From Haliotis asinina (taxonomy: Eukaryota > Mollusca > Gastropoda > Lepetellida > Haliotidae): a DNA stretch of 64,000 nucleotides. Under the pieces are notes generated by a model that was not told the origin of the DNA, ran no database searches, and saw only the letters and a list, made by a program, of their open reading frames with translations. Of this stretch, positions 25,855-37,884 are shown piece by piece. A program made the position numbers and the translations under genes. Within the stretch, counting starts at the first letter, position 1; each line of letters starts with the position of its first letter. Location of the stretch: contig NC_090288.1 in NCBI RefSeq assembly GCF_037392515.1, forward strand, positions 61,427,673-61,491,672, read 5' to 3'.

Positions 25855-26434
25855 AAATGCGACTGCGGCGACACCTATGTTGGCCAAATCTCCAGACCCC
25901 TCATCCAAGACTCAAGGAACACCAGACCTCAGTTAGAAAACAGGATTCCAAATCAGCCATTGCCGACCACATCAGAGACCACCCAAACCACACCATCAAC
26001 TGGAACATCAAAATCTCAGAAAAGAACCAATCAGACTACAAAATCCGCAAGCTATTAGAGACACTCCACATCATGAAGATTGAACCAACGATCAACAGAG
26101 GTGAGGGCTACCAAACTCCACTCGCATATCATCACTTGTTAAAATAATTCTGTACTTCAACCCACTTTTATATAACAACACTTTACTGGCTTCCAATCTC
26201 CTATACCATACTCCTTACTATACCATACTTTTGGCTTCCCATCAGTTTGTGTATATCAACCCCATTAATTGTATAAACAACTCATCTTCTTCTTATTTAT
26301 TGTAACAACAATTCATGTATACATGTATATTCACTCCACAAATTTATTACTCTGTACCATTTGCTTGACAACGACATTATTATCTATGTCGAAACGTCGC
26401 AATCATTGAATAAAAGAAGTTGTATATCCATAAA
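25855..26434 (+). pseudogene. Penelope-like element 3' end: frameshifted GIY-YIG endonuclease and tail
   Basis: One frame reads KCDCGDTYVGQISRPLIQ (25855-25908), the C-x-C-G and GxTYVG start of a GIY-YIG nuclease. The frame then shifts by one base near 25906-25910 and continues RLKEHQTSVRKQDSKSA to the stop at 26147, including IADHIRDHPNHTINW and the terminal INRGEGYQTPLAYH. Family knowledge: this C-terminal nuclease nicks target DNA in Penelope-like retroelements. No reverse transcriptase is visible upstream, so the copy is 5'-truncated as well as frameshifted. A 3' UTR with a hammerhead-like hairpin (26365-26395) follows, then GAATAAAAGAAGTTG and TATCCATAAA. It is dead as a coding unit. Confidence 0.75.
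26365..26434 (+). ncRNA. Hammerhead-like motif in Penelope-type tail
   Basis: TTGACAAC (26365-26372), stem GACAT/ATGTC (26373-26377 with 26386-26390) with an 8-nt loop, GAAAC (26391-26395), then GTCG. The order matches hammerhead box, stem II, GAAA, minimal helix III. The first box differs from CUGANGA and has an extra nucleotide, so activity is doubtful. Confidence 0.4.
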
Positions 26435-28283
26435 TCAGAATAGTCCTCATTTGTCATCTACTCAACTTCTAGAATGCCTAGCAAAGATGAGAGTATGTTT
26501 TCTGTAAATTGTATTATTAAGTAAGTAATAATTATTATTGGGACACAACGTTTTGTGTTTTGAGTGATAGCTATTACGGGTCACATTTCGCATCATAAAT
26601 GTTCAGTGCTTCTAGTATTTTGGCTGCAGGCGTTTAAGGAAGTGCTCTAGAAGTGCTCTAGGGTTGCCTCCCATGATTAATTGTTGGCCGAGAAAATTCT
26701 ACGTTGATGGTCGTTTCTGCTCGAATATTCACGAATCGGTGACTGTGTATATAACGGCTGGTTGTCGTGTCGACAGGGACACACACAAAGATTAACTGGA
26801 ATATATATCTGTCTGTCTCTCCGCCAACGCTTGGCCTAATATAGTCGCTGCCTGACCACCCTCTGTGTTACATTCAGTAAAACTGTTTCTCACTTTCACA
26901 CCAAAACTTTGGTGAGTTGACATTCTATTTGTGACCCATTACTTTACATTTGACTCAGTTGTATTGTACATGAAACCTCTCTCGTGAATTTTTGCATCTT
27001 GGTCTTGTTTGCTGAATGCAAATTATTCAAAATGTCAGATTCTTCAGCGTTACATTTTGCTGGCTCTGAGGGGATTTCCTACACCTTTTCTCAAGACAAT
27101 TTTTAACCGTAACAATGTCGAAAAGCGGATCTTGAAAGCAACCAGAGTTACTTACATTTGTCGTTTCTAAATTAGCTAAAATCTGGATAGTATCTTCATG
27201 TAGCATTTTAAACGAATTTAGTCTCATATATTTTTTTTCAGTTTGAGTGTTTGGGGGTGGGTGGGGGTGGGTTTGTCCTCAAATGCTTAACTATTGTAAG
27301 TTGTTTTGTATAGCGTGAGAAAACGGCTGCATGGTGAATGGTATGTGCATGGGTTTGCTCACATCTGTCACAAACATGCCTGCCACGAAGTGCAACTGAA
27401 GCGATGGTAACGAAGGTGTCTCCCTGGGGTAAAATGTGAGTGGTGGGTTGTGTCCCCACCCAGAACATCTCTGTGTTAGCTGCACAAAGTGCGACTCAAG
27501 CGTTTACGAAAGGCAATCAAATGTATATTTATTTAATTTCAATATTCTGTGGGCGCACAGAGAAAATTTAAATAGGTTATGTATGTCACGTTTACAAGTA
27601 ACTGTTTAACCATTTGGTTAGATAAACACGTATATTTAACACTTAGCCAAGAGAGATGTAACCGACTGTTATTATTGAGTTTTACTGTGTTTTTATTGGC
27701 TATATCCGATAGAAGGGACATTTACCAGAAGACTTCAACAACATGTCACTACTCCTTGAACAACGCATGTAGCTTTATAGCGTTGTGTTGCCACCCTGTG
27801 CAGGCAGAGATATTACTTGTGTGCAGAAGAGGACTCAACCACACTGTAACAACTTGTCATACAAACACTGACATCGAAACGATGCAGTTTCTGAATAAAC
27901 GAATTGTCAATACATGGTTGTGACAAAATATCCAAACGTTATGTCGAAAGTACGAGTGGTCCAGCTGTCAATATATTGTCGCAATATGCTATGTCGAGTT
28001 ACACCCTTCCCCCAATCCAGGATCCGCTGCTGGTGGAATGCCATAGAGGATGTTATCATCCTCAGTCTGTCAGCGCCATACTCACCTGTCGATGGTTCAC
28101 CAAAGTTGGTGTACAACCTGCATTACTCTGCATTCTCCTCCTGTTTACAGTTTAAAAGCCATGATGTACTTGGCGTACCAGCGTCATTCATTTACCGTGT
28201 TACACTTGGATGCCAGGTCCTGCAGGGATCCCCAGTGGTGGTTCATACAATCACATCAATCATTCTTTGGAAACAGTGTGACT
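26435..28283. other. Intergenic DNA with a G-quadruplex motif
   Basis: GGGGGTGGGTGGGGGTGGG at 27253-27271 has four G-runs with single-T loops. The 137-codon frame at 27914-28327 runs into the 16-bp array and has no recognised motif. Confidence 0.5.
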
Positions 28284-28782
28284 TGGCATTGTTAAGATCC
28301 AGTATTGTCAATACCCAGCATTGTTAACATCCAGCATTGTTAACATCCAGCATTGTTAACATCCAGCATTGTTAACATCCAGCATTGTTAATATTCAGCA
28401 TTGTTAACACCCAGCATTGTTAACACCCAGCATTGTTAATATTCAGCATTGTTAACACCCAGCATTGTTAACACCCAGCATTGTTAATATTCAGCATTGT
28501 TAACACCCAGCATTGTTAACACCCAGCATTGTTAATATTCAGCATTGTTAACACCCAGCATTGTTAATACCCAGCATTGTTAATATTCAGCATTGTTAAC
28601 ACCCAGCATTGTTAATACCCAGCATTGTTAATATTCAGCATTGTTAACACCCAGCATTGTTAACACCCAGCATTGTTAACACCCAGCATTGTTAATATTC
28701 AGCATTGTTAACACCCAGCATTGTTAACACCCAGCATTGTTAATATTCAGCATTGTTAACACCCAGCATTGTTAACACCCAG
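28284..28782. repeat. 16-bp tandem array, about 31 copies
   Basis: CAGCATTGTTAACACC and CAGCATTGTTAATATT alternate, with CAGCATTGTTAACATC near the left edge. In the right part the AATATT variant usually recurs every third unit, giving a 48-bp secondary period. Confidence 0.95.
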
Positions 28783-28786
28783 TAGC

Positions 28787-28912
28787 TGGAGCGGGGTGAG
28801 TTGGTTGTACACCATACATGGGCTGCCAACATGGTACACAATGTGAGGAATCGAAATCGCGTCTTCAGTGTGACCAATGAACGCTTAAACCACATAACTA
28901 CCAGGAATGTAT
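28787..28912 (-). mobile_element. SINE family B remnant
   Basis: GTTGTACACCATACATGGGC, ACACAATGTGAGGAATCGAA, and CGCTTAAACCACATAACTAC follow the order of family B with many changes. It directly abuts the 16-bp array. Confidence 0.55.
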
Positions 28913-28923
28913 TACAAGGTAGA

Positions 28924-28970
28924 CTGTTCTCCGGACCGTTCTCCGGACTGTTCTCCGGACTGTTCTACCT
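28924..28970. repeat. 13-bp short tandem repeat
   Basis: GTTCTCCGGACC and GTTCTCCGGACT units, three copies. Confidence 0.7.
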
Positions 28971-29202
28971 GTGAGTGTGTTGTAGAATTTTTCAATTCAA
29001 GGTATTGCCTCTTGTCTCATATTGTGTCTCATGCCACAAAAAACTAGTACAGCGTGGTGATAATTATACACTTACTGCTCTCTATTTGATCCTTTCGACC
29101 ATGTTGGATGGCTGTGCTGAGAGGAAGACACTAGCAATATTGTCTGCTGACCGGAATCAGGTGGTCAGACTTGACTGACGCATATCATCTACTCCCAAGT
29201 GT

Positions 29203-29330
29203 GTAAATCGATGTTCGTACTGTTGATCACCGGATTGTCCGGTCTAAACTCGATTACTTACAGGCCGCCAACCCATGGCTGGAATATTGATGAATGCGGT
29301 GTTCAACACAATGAAATCCAAGACCAGATC
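29203..29330 (+). mobile_element. SINE, family A 3' part
   Basis: GATCACCGGATTGTCCGGTC, AACTCGATTACTTACAGGCC, and GGCTGGAATATTGATGAATG match the sense orientation of family A. The 5' core is missing. Confidence 0.7.
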
Positions 29331-30680
29331 CACTATTGTCTATGTTGCTGTCACAACTTAGGTATTATAATACCTTATAATTTGTATAACCAACTGTGTG
29401 TACTGCCAAACTGATACTTGAGTAGCGATTTTTGAGCAAGCCTGATTTTAGATAACTGTAGATTATTAAAACATCACAAAGCTTTGTGGTTTGTTTGTTT
29501 TACCCCTAGTTCCTTTCAGTTGAGGTTAATTTCAGTAACAGCTTTGGAATCAACATGCAACAACGCAGAATTTGGTTTTCAAAGCACGCACATCATGATG
29601 TAGTGTTTTCGTACGGATCATGTCAAAGAGAGTGGGTAGCGGTTGATTAATACCGTAGCTATAACGTCAGCCTTGAAACAAGTAGGTCCATAGCAAACAA
29701 ACCAAAATCAACAACGACCCTATGGTGACACCCGATCCGTCAAGTAGCAGATCCTGACCTAATGATCCCACTGTAGTCGGTAATGACGCCAAACATTAGG
29801 ATTATAACGTTCCTGACACTCTCCCTTCTCCACAGTCCTCTACATGAACATCATCCCTGGTTTATATCGAACTGAACGTGCGGAAACACTATCCCGTCCA
29901 TTATCGCATTCAAACAACGTATCGTGGTCAGGTGGGATGCCGGAGCGTTTTTCACGCGTTGTAGAGATGCATTGATATAAAACGCTAATACACGTCTTTA
30001 CGCACTAACGGAACATGTTTAAACTCCAATTTCGCTAATAGAGTAAATAATCATTCAAGCTAAATTGTAAATCCCACTTGGGTAGCCATTATCGTGCTAA
30101 AAAATATAAATTGAGGGAAAATAGATTCCCACAATGATTGTCAGAGATTGTGTCACGCGGGATGAAGTCGTGCAGCGATCAAGCCATGATCTCTACTGAA
30201 ATTGTCTTTTAAAGAGAGTATCTTCGCCAACAACGCCAAGCTGCTGTGTAACTAGTGAGACGTTTCCATATCTCACACATCTAAAGACGATTGAAATACA
30301 GAAGTAACTGATTGATGCTATAGAGAAAATTGACACTATCAGTATGAATGTTTAATCCACGTGGGAAAGAAGACAGAAACTCGTGGCGGTGCTGTGGTTT
30401 GATGAGCGCTGTAGGGAGATCGACCCTTGTTTTACTTGTAGCGGACAAGCGTACATTGCGGTAATGGATTGAGTGACAGTCCTATCATTTCGACCGCCGC
30501 ACTAATACCCTGCAGCGATGTCATCAAGTGTGACCCTCATCTGGGTGTATTCATGATTGAGTTGGAATGGATAACAGATTCTGATCGTAGACAAATGGCC
30601 TGTCCCTTGACGGGGACTTACATGATGGCCTTTATTAGTCGTCTCAGCAGTGACGGAGGCTGGATTGGAAGTGGTGTGTG
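29331..30680. other. Intergenic DNA, no gene recognised
   Basis: No recognisable coding motif, terminal repeat or array. Confidence 0.4.
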
Positions 30681-30764
30681 TGCGTGCGTGCGTGCGCGCG
30701 CGCGTATGTATGTATGTAGGTAAGTAGGTAGGTAGGTAGGTAGGTAGGTAGGTAGGTAGGTAGG
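30681..30764. repeat. GTGC/GC/GTAT/GTAG microsatellite
   Basis: A (GTGC)n run passes into GCGCGCGC, (GTAT)n and about twelve GTAG units. It abuts a SINE family B remnant. Confidence 0.9.
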
Positions 30765-30773
30765 TTTTATCTT

Positions 30774-30930
30774 ATGAGTGGGTAGGGTTGTACACCACTT
30801 TTTAGAAATATTCTAATAATATGAATGCGAGGGACACCAGAAACCTTCTTCACACATTGTATCCAGGAGGGGAACTGAACTCTGGTCATCTGGTCATTGA
30901 ACGCTACTGTTTAACCAGTAGGCTGTCCCC
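30774..30930 (-). mobile_element. SINE family B remnant
   Basis: TGAGTGGGTAGGGTTGTACA, AGGGACACCAGAAACCTTCT, TCACACATTGTATCCAGGAG, and CGCTACTGTTTAACCAGTAG match family B order. The 62-bp satellite starts at its end. Confidence 0.65.
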
Positions 30931-33900
30931 TTATGTTGAGTGTGTTGTAGTCTGACCTGTGGACGGTTTGTACATGTGTTTATATGCAGATTGTATATTG
31001 AGTGTGTGGTAGTCTGACCTGTGGACGGTGTGTACATGTGTTTATATGCAGATTGTATATTGAGTGTGTGGTAGTCTGACCTGTGGACGGTTTGTACATG
31101 TGTTTATATGCAGATTGTATATTGAGTGTGTGGTAGTCTGACCTGTGAACGGTGTGTACATGTGTTTATATGCAGATTGTATATTGAGTGTGTGGTAGTC
31201 TGACCTGTGAACGGTTTGTACATGTGTTTATATGCAGGTTGTATATTGAGTGTGTGGTAGTCTGACCTGTGAACGGTGTGTACATGTGTTTATATGCAGG
31301 TTGTATATTGAGTGTGTGGTAGTCTGACCTGTGGACGGTTTGTACATGTGTTTATATGCAGATTGTATATTGAGTGTGTGGTAGTCTGACCTGTGGACGG
31401 TTTGTACATGTGTTTATATGCAGATTGTATATTGAGTGTGTGGTAGTCTGACCTGTGAACGGTGTGTACATGTGTTTATATGCAGGTTGTATATTGAGTG
31501 TGTGGTAGTCTGACCTGTGAACGGTGTGTACATGTGTTTATATGCAGGTTGTATATTGAGTGTGTGGTAGTCTGACCTGTGAACGGTTTGTACATGTGTT
31601 TATATGCAGGTTGTATATTGAGTGTGTGGTAGTCTGACCTGTGGACGGTTTGTACATGTGTTTATATGCAGATTGTATATTGAGTGTGTGGTAGTCTGAC
31701 CTGTGGACGGTTTGTACATGTGTTTATATGCAGGTTGTATATTGAGTGTGTGGTAGTCTGACCTGTGGACGGTTTGTACATGTGTTTATATGCAGATTGT
31801 ATATTGAGTGTGTGGTAGTCTGACCTCTGAACGGTTTGTACATGTGTTTATATGCAGGTTGTATATTGAGTGTGTGGTAGTCTGACCTGTGAACGGTGTG
31901 TACATGTGTTTATATGCAGGTTGTATATTGAGTGTGTGGTAGTCTGACCTGTGAACGGTTTGTACATGTGTTTATATGCAGATTGTATATTGAGTGTGTG
32001 GTAGTCTGACCTGTGGACGGTTTGTACATGTGTTTATATGCAGATTGTATATTGAGTGTGTGGTAGTCTGACCTGTGAACGGTTTGTACATGTGTTTATA
32101 TGCAGATTGTATATTGAGTGTGTGGTAGTCTGACCTGTGAACGCTTTGTACATGTGTTTATATGCAGATTGTATATTGAGTGTGTGGTAGTCTGACCTGT
32201 GAACGGTTTGTACATGTGTTTATATGCAGGTTGTATATTGAGTGTGTGGTAGTCTGACCTGTGGACGGTTTGTACATGTGTTTATATGCAGGTTGTATAT
32301 TGAGTGTGTGGTAGTCTGACCTGTGAACGGTTTGTACATGTGTTTATATGCAGGTTGTATATTGAGTGTGTGGTAGTCTGACCTGTGAACGGTTTGTACA
32401 TGTGTTTATATGCAGGTTGTATATTGAGTGTGTGGTAGTCTGACCTGTGAACGGTGTGTACATGTGTTTATATGCAGGTTGTATATTGAGTGTGTGGTAG
32501 TCTGACCTGTGGACGGTTTGTACATGTGTTTATATGCAGGTTGTATATTGAGTGTGTGGTAGTCTGACCTGTGAACGGTGTGTACATGTGTTTATATGCA
32601 GATTGTATATTGAGTGTGTGGTAGTCTGACCTGTGAACGGTGTGTACATGTGTTTATATGCAGATTGTATATTGAGTGTGTGGTAGTCTGACCTGTGGAC
32701 GGTTTGTACATGTGTTTATATGAAGGTTGTATATTGAGTGTGTGGTAGTCTGACCTGTGGACGGTTTGTACATGTGTTTATATGCAGGTTGTATATTGAG
32801 TGTGTGGTAGTCTGACCTGTGGACGGTTTGTACATGTGTTTATATGCAGATTGTATATTGAGTGTGTGGTAGTCTGACCTGTGGACGGTTTGTACATGTG
32901 TTTATATGCAGGTTGTATATTGAGTGTGTGGTAGTCTGACCTGTGGACGGTTTGTACATGTGTTTATATGCAGATTGTATATTGAGTGTGTGGTAGTCTG
33001 ACCTGTGGACGGTTTGTACATGTGTTTATATGCAGGTTGTATATTGAGTGTGTGGTAGTCTGACCTGTGGACGGTTTGTACATGTGTTTATATGCAGATT
33101 GTATATTGAGTGTGTGGTAGTCTGACCTGTGGACGGTGTGTACATGTGTTTATATGCAGATTGTATATTGAGTGTGTGGTAGTCTGACCTGTGGACGGTT
33201 TGTACATGTGTTTATATGCAGGTTGTATATTGAGTGTGTGGTAGTCTGACCTGTGAACGGTGTGTACATGTGTTTATATGCAGGTTGTATATTGAGTGTG
33301 TGGTAGTCTGACCTGTGAACGGTTTGTACATGTGTTTATATGCAGATTGTATATTGAGTGTGTGGTAGTCTGACCTGTGGACGGTTTGTACATGTGTTTA
33401 TATGCAGATTGTATATTGAGTGTGTGGTAGTCTGACCTGTGGACGGTTTGTACATGTGTTTATATGCAGATTGTATATTGAGTGTGTGGTAGTCTGACCT
33501 GTGAACGCTTTGTACATGTGTTTATATGCAGATTGTATATTGAGTGTGTGGTAGTCTGACCTGTGAACGGTGTGTACATGTGTTTATATGCAGGTTGTAT
33601 ATTGAGTGTGTGGTAGTCTGACCTGTGGACGGTTTGTACATGTGTTTATATGCAGGTTGTATATTGAGTGTGTGGTAGTCTGACCTGTGAACGGTTTGTA
33701 CATGTGTTTATATGCAGGTTGTATATTGAGTGTGTGGTAGTCTGACCTGTGAACGGTTTGTACATGTGTTTATATGCAGGTTGTATATTGAGTGTGTGGT
33801 AGTCTGACCTGTGAACGGTGTGTACATGTGTTTATATGCAGGTTGTATATTGAGTGTGTGGTAGTCTGACCTGTGGACGGTTTGTACATGTGTTTATATG

Positions 33901-34840
33901 CAGGTTGTATATTGAGTGTGTGGTAGTCTGACCTGTGAACGGTGTGTACATGTGTTTATATGCAGGTTGTATATTGAGTGTGTGGTAGTCTGACCTGTGG
34001 ACGGTTTGTACATGTGTTTATATGCAGGTTGTATATTGAGTGTGTGGTAGTCTGACCTGTGGACGGTTTGTACATGTGTTTATATGCAGGTTGTATATTG
34101 AGTGTGTGGTAGTCTGACCTGTGGACGGTTTGTACATGTGTTTATATGCAGATTGTATATTGAGTGTGTGGTAGTCTGACCTGTGGACGGTTTGTACATG
34201 TGTTTATATGCAGGTTGTATATTGAGTGTGTGGTAGTCTGACCTGTGGACGGTTTGTACATGTGTTTATATGCAGATTGTATATTGAGTGTGTGGTAGTC
34301 TGACCTGTGGACGGTGTGTACATGTGTTTATATGCAGATTGTATATTGAGTGTGTGGTAGTCTGACCTGTGGACGGTTTGTACATGTGTTTATATGCAGG
34401 TTGTATATTGAGTGTGTGGTAGTCTGACCTGTGGACGGTTTGTACATGTGTTTATATGCAGATTGTATATTGAGTGTGTGGTAGTCTGACCTGTGAACGG
34501 TGTGTACATGTGTTTATATGCAGGTTGTATATTGAGTGTGTGATAGTCTGACCTGTGAACGGTTTGTACATGTGTTTATATGCAGGTTGTATATTGAGTG
34601 TGTGGTAGTCTGACCTGTGAACGGTTTGTACATGTGTTTATATGCAGGTTGTATATTGAGTGTGTGGTAGTCTGACCTGTGAACGGTTTGTACATGTGTT
34701 TATATGCAGATTGTATATTGAGTGTGTGGTAGTCTGACCTGTGAACGGTTTGTACGTGTGTTTATATGCAGGTTGTATATTGAGTGTGTGGTAGTCTGAC
34801 CTGTGAACGGTGTGTACATGTGTTTATATGCAGGTTGTAT
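30931..34840. repeat. 62-bp satellite, 63 copies
   Basis: The unit is TTGAGTGTGTGGTAGTCTGA, CCTGTGGACGGTTTGTACAT, GTGTTTATATGCAGATTGTA, TA. Copies are nearly identical, with three main dimorphic sites (GGAC or GAAC, GTTTG or GTGTG, CAGATT or CAGGTT). A rare variant, AACGCTTTG, occurs at about 32141 and 33505, exactly 22 units apart. No long ORF spans it. Confidence 0.97.
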
Positions 34841-36375
34841 GCGTGTTGCCTTGGTGTAGTATCTGTATTGTCAGCATGTGTGAGTGAGTTAGTAACACGA
34901 CACTGGTATGGTACCTGTAAGGACATGGTCGGGGTGTGTCGGATTCGAATCCTCAATCATGTGATTCTGGTTCTTCACGTGTTTTGGTGATTCAGTTCAC
35001 GCGATGTCCGCATATTGACATCATAGTGTAGTTTTGACAGGTCGTTTCGATACCAACGCTTTGTGGATCGGGACCCGGGAGGTTATGCTCTTTGCTCGTT
35101 GGTGGCTAAAACTAAAAAGTACCAGAGGCTTATTCTGGGTTCATGTATTTCATAATGCTGATCATTATGATCACTGTCTTTGAGTAATTATTTTTTTTCT
35201 GTCTGGTGATGATTAGTTACCCAGTACTGACGCGGAATATACGAGAGTATGTCAAATAACAGACGGCGTTCAGGAGTCGGATTCCTGTTTTATTCAGGTT
35301 GACGTGTGACATGGGAGGTAACTCCTTCACACTACATGATTTGACGTTACAGATGCGTACATAAAATAGAATCAATATGTACGAATTATTGAGTTGTATG
35401 TTTGTATTATGACGCACATGCTTGTGGCGAGATGGCGAATTTAGCAAACTGATTACTTTGTTGCTGACATTTGATGTGTATTTTAATCGGAATGTGCACA
35501 AATGACTACGTTAATATCAGACCGATGATCAGTTTAGTTCAGTTCGTTAAACCCGTTGTTGGTTGTAGTTCAAATGGAATACACTCTATATCCGGAGTTA
35601 ACAGGTACATTCACGTCCTGTAGCAAATATTTGGGAATCTCTCGCCTTTTCCGCCTTCATTTGGATTTTGTATCACTGACCGCGCCTGTTCGAACACTAC
35701 AGTATCCTTTGAGTGAACGAACCAGTGAGTTTAGTTTTACGCCGTTTTGACATTTACCACCATCGCAAGGAGATTGTTGCTGACAAATTAAAAAGAAAAC
35801 ATAATCAGACCACGCGTGTCACGTACGTCTCCTGGTCAAGGGTCTGTGACACCCTACACAGACGTAGAGCAAACTGGTACCGTGAAAAGTTTTGAAAACA
35901 CTAATGTTCCTGTTATTCAGTTCACTTAATTCCACGACTGTAGTGTGTCACCTTCATGTATGATACTGATTACAATGTCTAGACACAGATTGTGGAGTTT
36001 GTCTTTAATCATCACAGGTGTCCTTTTGGCTCTGGTCATATCAACACCAGTCTTAAAAGGAACGTACGTCCAGAGAGATGTTTATGAAAGATGACATTTT
36101 CACTGTCAGTGATTATTGTCACTCCGATTCCATCGCTTGGATTCCTCTGTTGCATTCGTTTCAGGTCGTCTCATTCTACCTCACTGACTGACATTAATAA
36201 TCTTATTATTTCTATTTCTGGTTGTATTGCTAAATCATTTGCAGTGTAAATAATATGTTGGTGGTTAGTCTGATATTTATTGCTGTACGTAGAAATCTAT
36301 AATTTATTTATGTTCTCCATGATGTCCATAGCGAATGTAAAAGATGACGAAGTTACTAGACATTTGTGGAAGATA
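34841..36375. other. Intergenic DNA with SINE fragment
   Basis: A family A tail fragment (CCAGTGAGTTTAGTTTTACG) lies at about 35722-35750. TGGGAGGTAACTCC occurs at about 35311. No gene recognised. Confidence 0.45.
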
Positions 36376-36545
36376 ACGAGTGACTCAGCAATATTCCAGC
36401 TATATGGCGGCGATCTGGACCTGGCAATCCAGTGATCGACAGCATGAGCATCGATCTGCGCAAATGGGAAACGATGACATAAGTCAACCAAGTCTGACCA
36501 CCCGATCCGTTAGTCGCATCTTACGACAAGCATAGTCGCGGTAGA
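36376..36545 (-). mobile_element. SINE, family A
   Basis: CTCAGCAATATTCCAGCTAT, GGCAATCCAGTGATCGACAG, CATGAGCATCGATCTGCGCA, and CTGACCACCCGATCCGTTAG are in family order. It ends in ACGACAAGCATAGTCGC. Confidence 0.85.
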
Positions 36546-36654
36546 TAACGAAACAGCCCGGAAATATTACGTCTGATATTAGAAAATGTCCAGTGACTTG
36601 CGAATGCGTCATTTCACATGAAGGGTACAAAATGCTGGGTTTTTTTCGTTGTTT

Positions 36655-36820
36655 AACGCTATACTCAGCAATATACAGGCTATATGACGCGAAAGAATCG
36701 CGTGTCTGGACCTAACTATCCAGTGATCAACAGCATGAGCATCTGCGCAAATGGGATATGATGACCACCAGATCATGTTAGTTGCCTCCTGCGACAAGCA
36801 AGGGTTGCTGAAGGTCAATT
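36655..36820 (-). mobile_element. SINE, family A, diverged
   Basis: ACTCAGCAATATACAGGCTA, TATCCAGTGATCAACAGCAT, and TTGCCTCCTGCGACAAGCAA are in family order, with a small GAAAGAATCGCG insertion near 36693. Confidence 0.75.
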
Positions 36821-36881
36821 CAAATCCGGATCTGTGCCGGTTACAAAATACTGCCTGATCAGATGCACAATACAGGTGAAG

Positions 36882-37148
36882 TGAGTGAGTTTAGTTTTAC
36901 GCCGCACTCAGCAATATTCCAGCTTTATGGCGGCGGTCTCTACATAATCGAGTCGGGACCAGACAATCCAGTGATCAACAACATGAGCATCGATCTGCGC
37001 AATTCGGAACCGATGACGTGTGTCAAGCAAGTCAGCGAGCCTGACCACCCGATCCCGTTAGTCGCCTCATACGACAAGCACAGTCGCCTTTGTGGCAAGC
37101 ATGGGTTGCTGAAGGTATATTCTACCTCGGGACCTTCAGGGGTCCAAT
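36882..37148 (-). mobile_element. SINE, family A, longest copy
   Basis: Runs from GTGAGTGAGTTTAGTTTTAC through ACGCCGCACTCAGCAATATT, CCAGACAATCCAGTGATCAA, CATGAGCATCGATCTGCGCA, CTGACCACCCGATCCCGTTA and GTCGCC to GCATGGGTTGCTGAAGG and GGGACCTTCAGGGGTCC. This is the best reference copy in the window. Three copies in the same orientation lie within 0.8 kb. Confidence 0.9.
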
Positions 37149-37489
37149 AAAGGCAAAGGGTAATAAAACAAAACATAATTGAAAAGAAAACACAACATTA
37201 ACATACATTCGAACTAAATGGGAATCTGTCACCTTGTGGTTCGATGTCACTTCTGTATCTGAATTGCTGCACACGCATTTTTACAGTCTGATCGTTGTGG
37301 TCAGTTCATTCGTAAAGCACGTTCTTTAATGGTAACTTTTCGTTTGTTTTGCTCACTGGGGCAAATGACGATAGCCTTGGTGAGACCAAGGGGCCGTAAC
37401 ATACCCTTCAACAAGCAACAAGTAAATGTTACTCCTCTGTTTGTCAAAACATACTATGTACATATATACTTCTCATCAACTGGTTGTTT

Positions 37490-37572
37490 TCACTCTTAGT
37501 TTGATAACGATGTAAGAACCTACATGGAAACATCGCTCGATGCAATAAATAAGAAGCTGCCATCCATAAAGT
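37490..37572 (+). mobile_element. Penelope-type 3' tail with hammerhead-like core
   Basis: TTGATAAC (37501-37508), stem ATGTA/TACAT (37510-37514 with 37521-37525), GAAAC (37527-37531), then ATCG, and the end AATAAATAAGAAGCTGCC plus ATCCATAAAG. Same order as the tail at 26365, with different stem bases. Confidence 0.55.
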
Positions 37573-37659
37573 TATATGTTTCATTGTTAAGGGGTGACGA
37601 ACGGGTCAGGTCCAAGTGTCGCTGACATGTTTGAGACATCCCATGATATCCTAATTGTG

Positions 37660-37705
37660 TAGGTCGGTGCTCATCGGATTGTCTGGTCCTGTGCGGCGTA
37701 CAACT
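37660..37705 (+). mobile_element. SINE family A small fragment
   Basis: GTCGGTGCTCATCGGATTGT and GTGCGGCGTACAAC match sense-strand pieces with the middle deleted. Confidence 0.45.
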
Positions 37706-37884
37706 GTAAAATGTTAATGTTATGTTAGACGCTGAATTTTTACAGCTTAGGAAATGATTTGGATAGATATATAGCAGTGCATATATAAACCAATTTAACC
37801 ATCAGTTATCTATAAACGATATCAAAGTAGAAGCATAAGATTTATAACACCTCTAAATTTAATTTAAAAATGAACGCGTATATA

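Noticed and set aside
27914..28327. 137-codon frame
   Set aside because: Runs into the 16-bp array, overlaps other frames and has no family signature.
30931..34840. Nuclear-receptor half-sites (TGACCT) in each 62-bp unit
   Set aside because: A six-base match repeated by array growth is no evidence of regulation.
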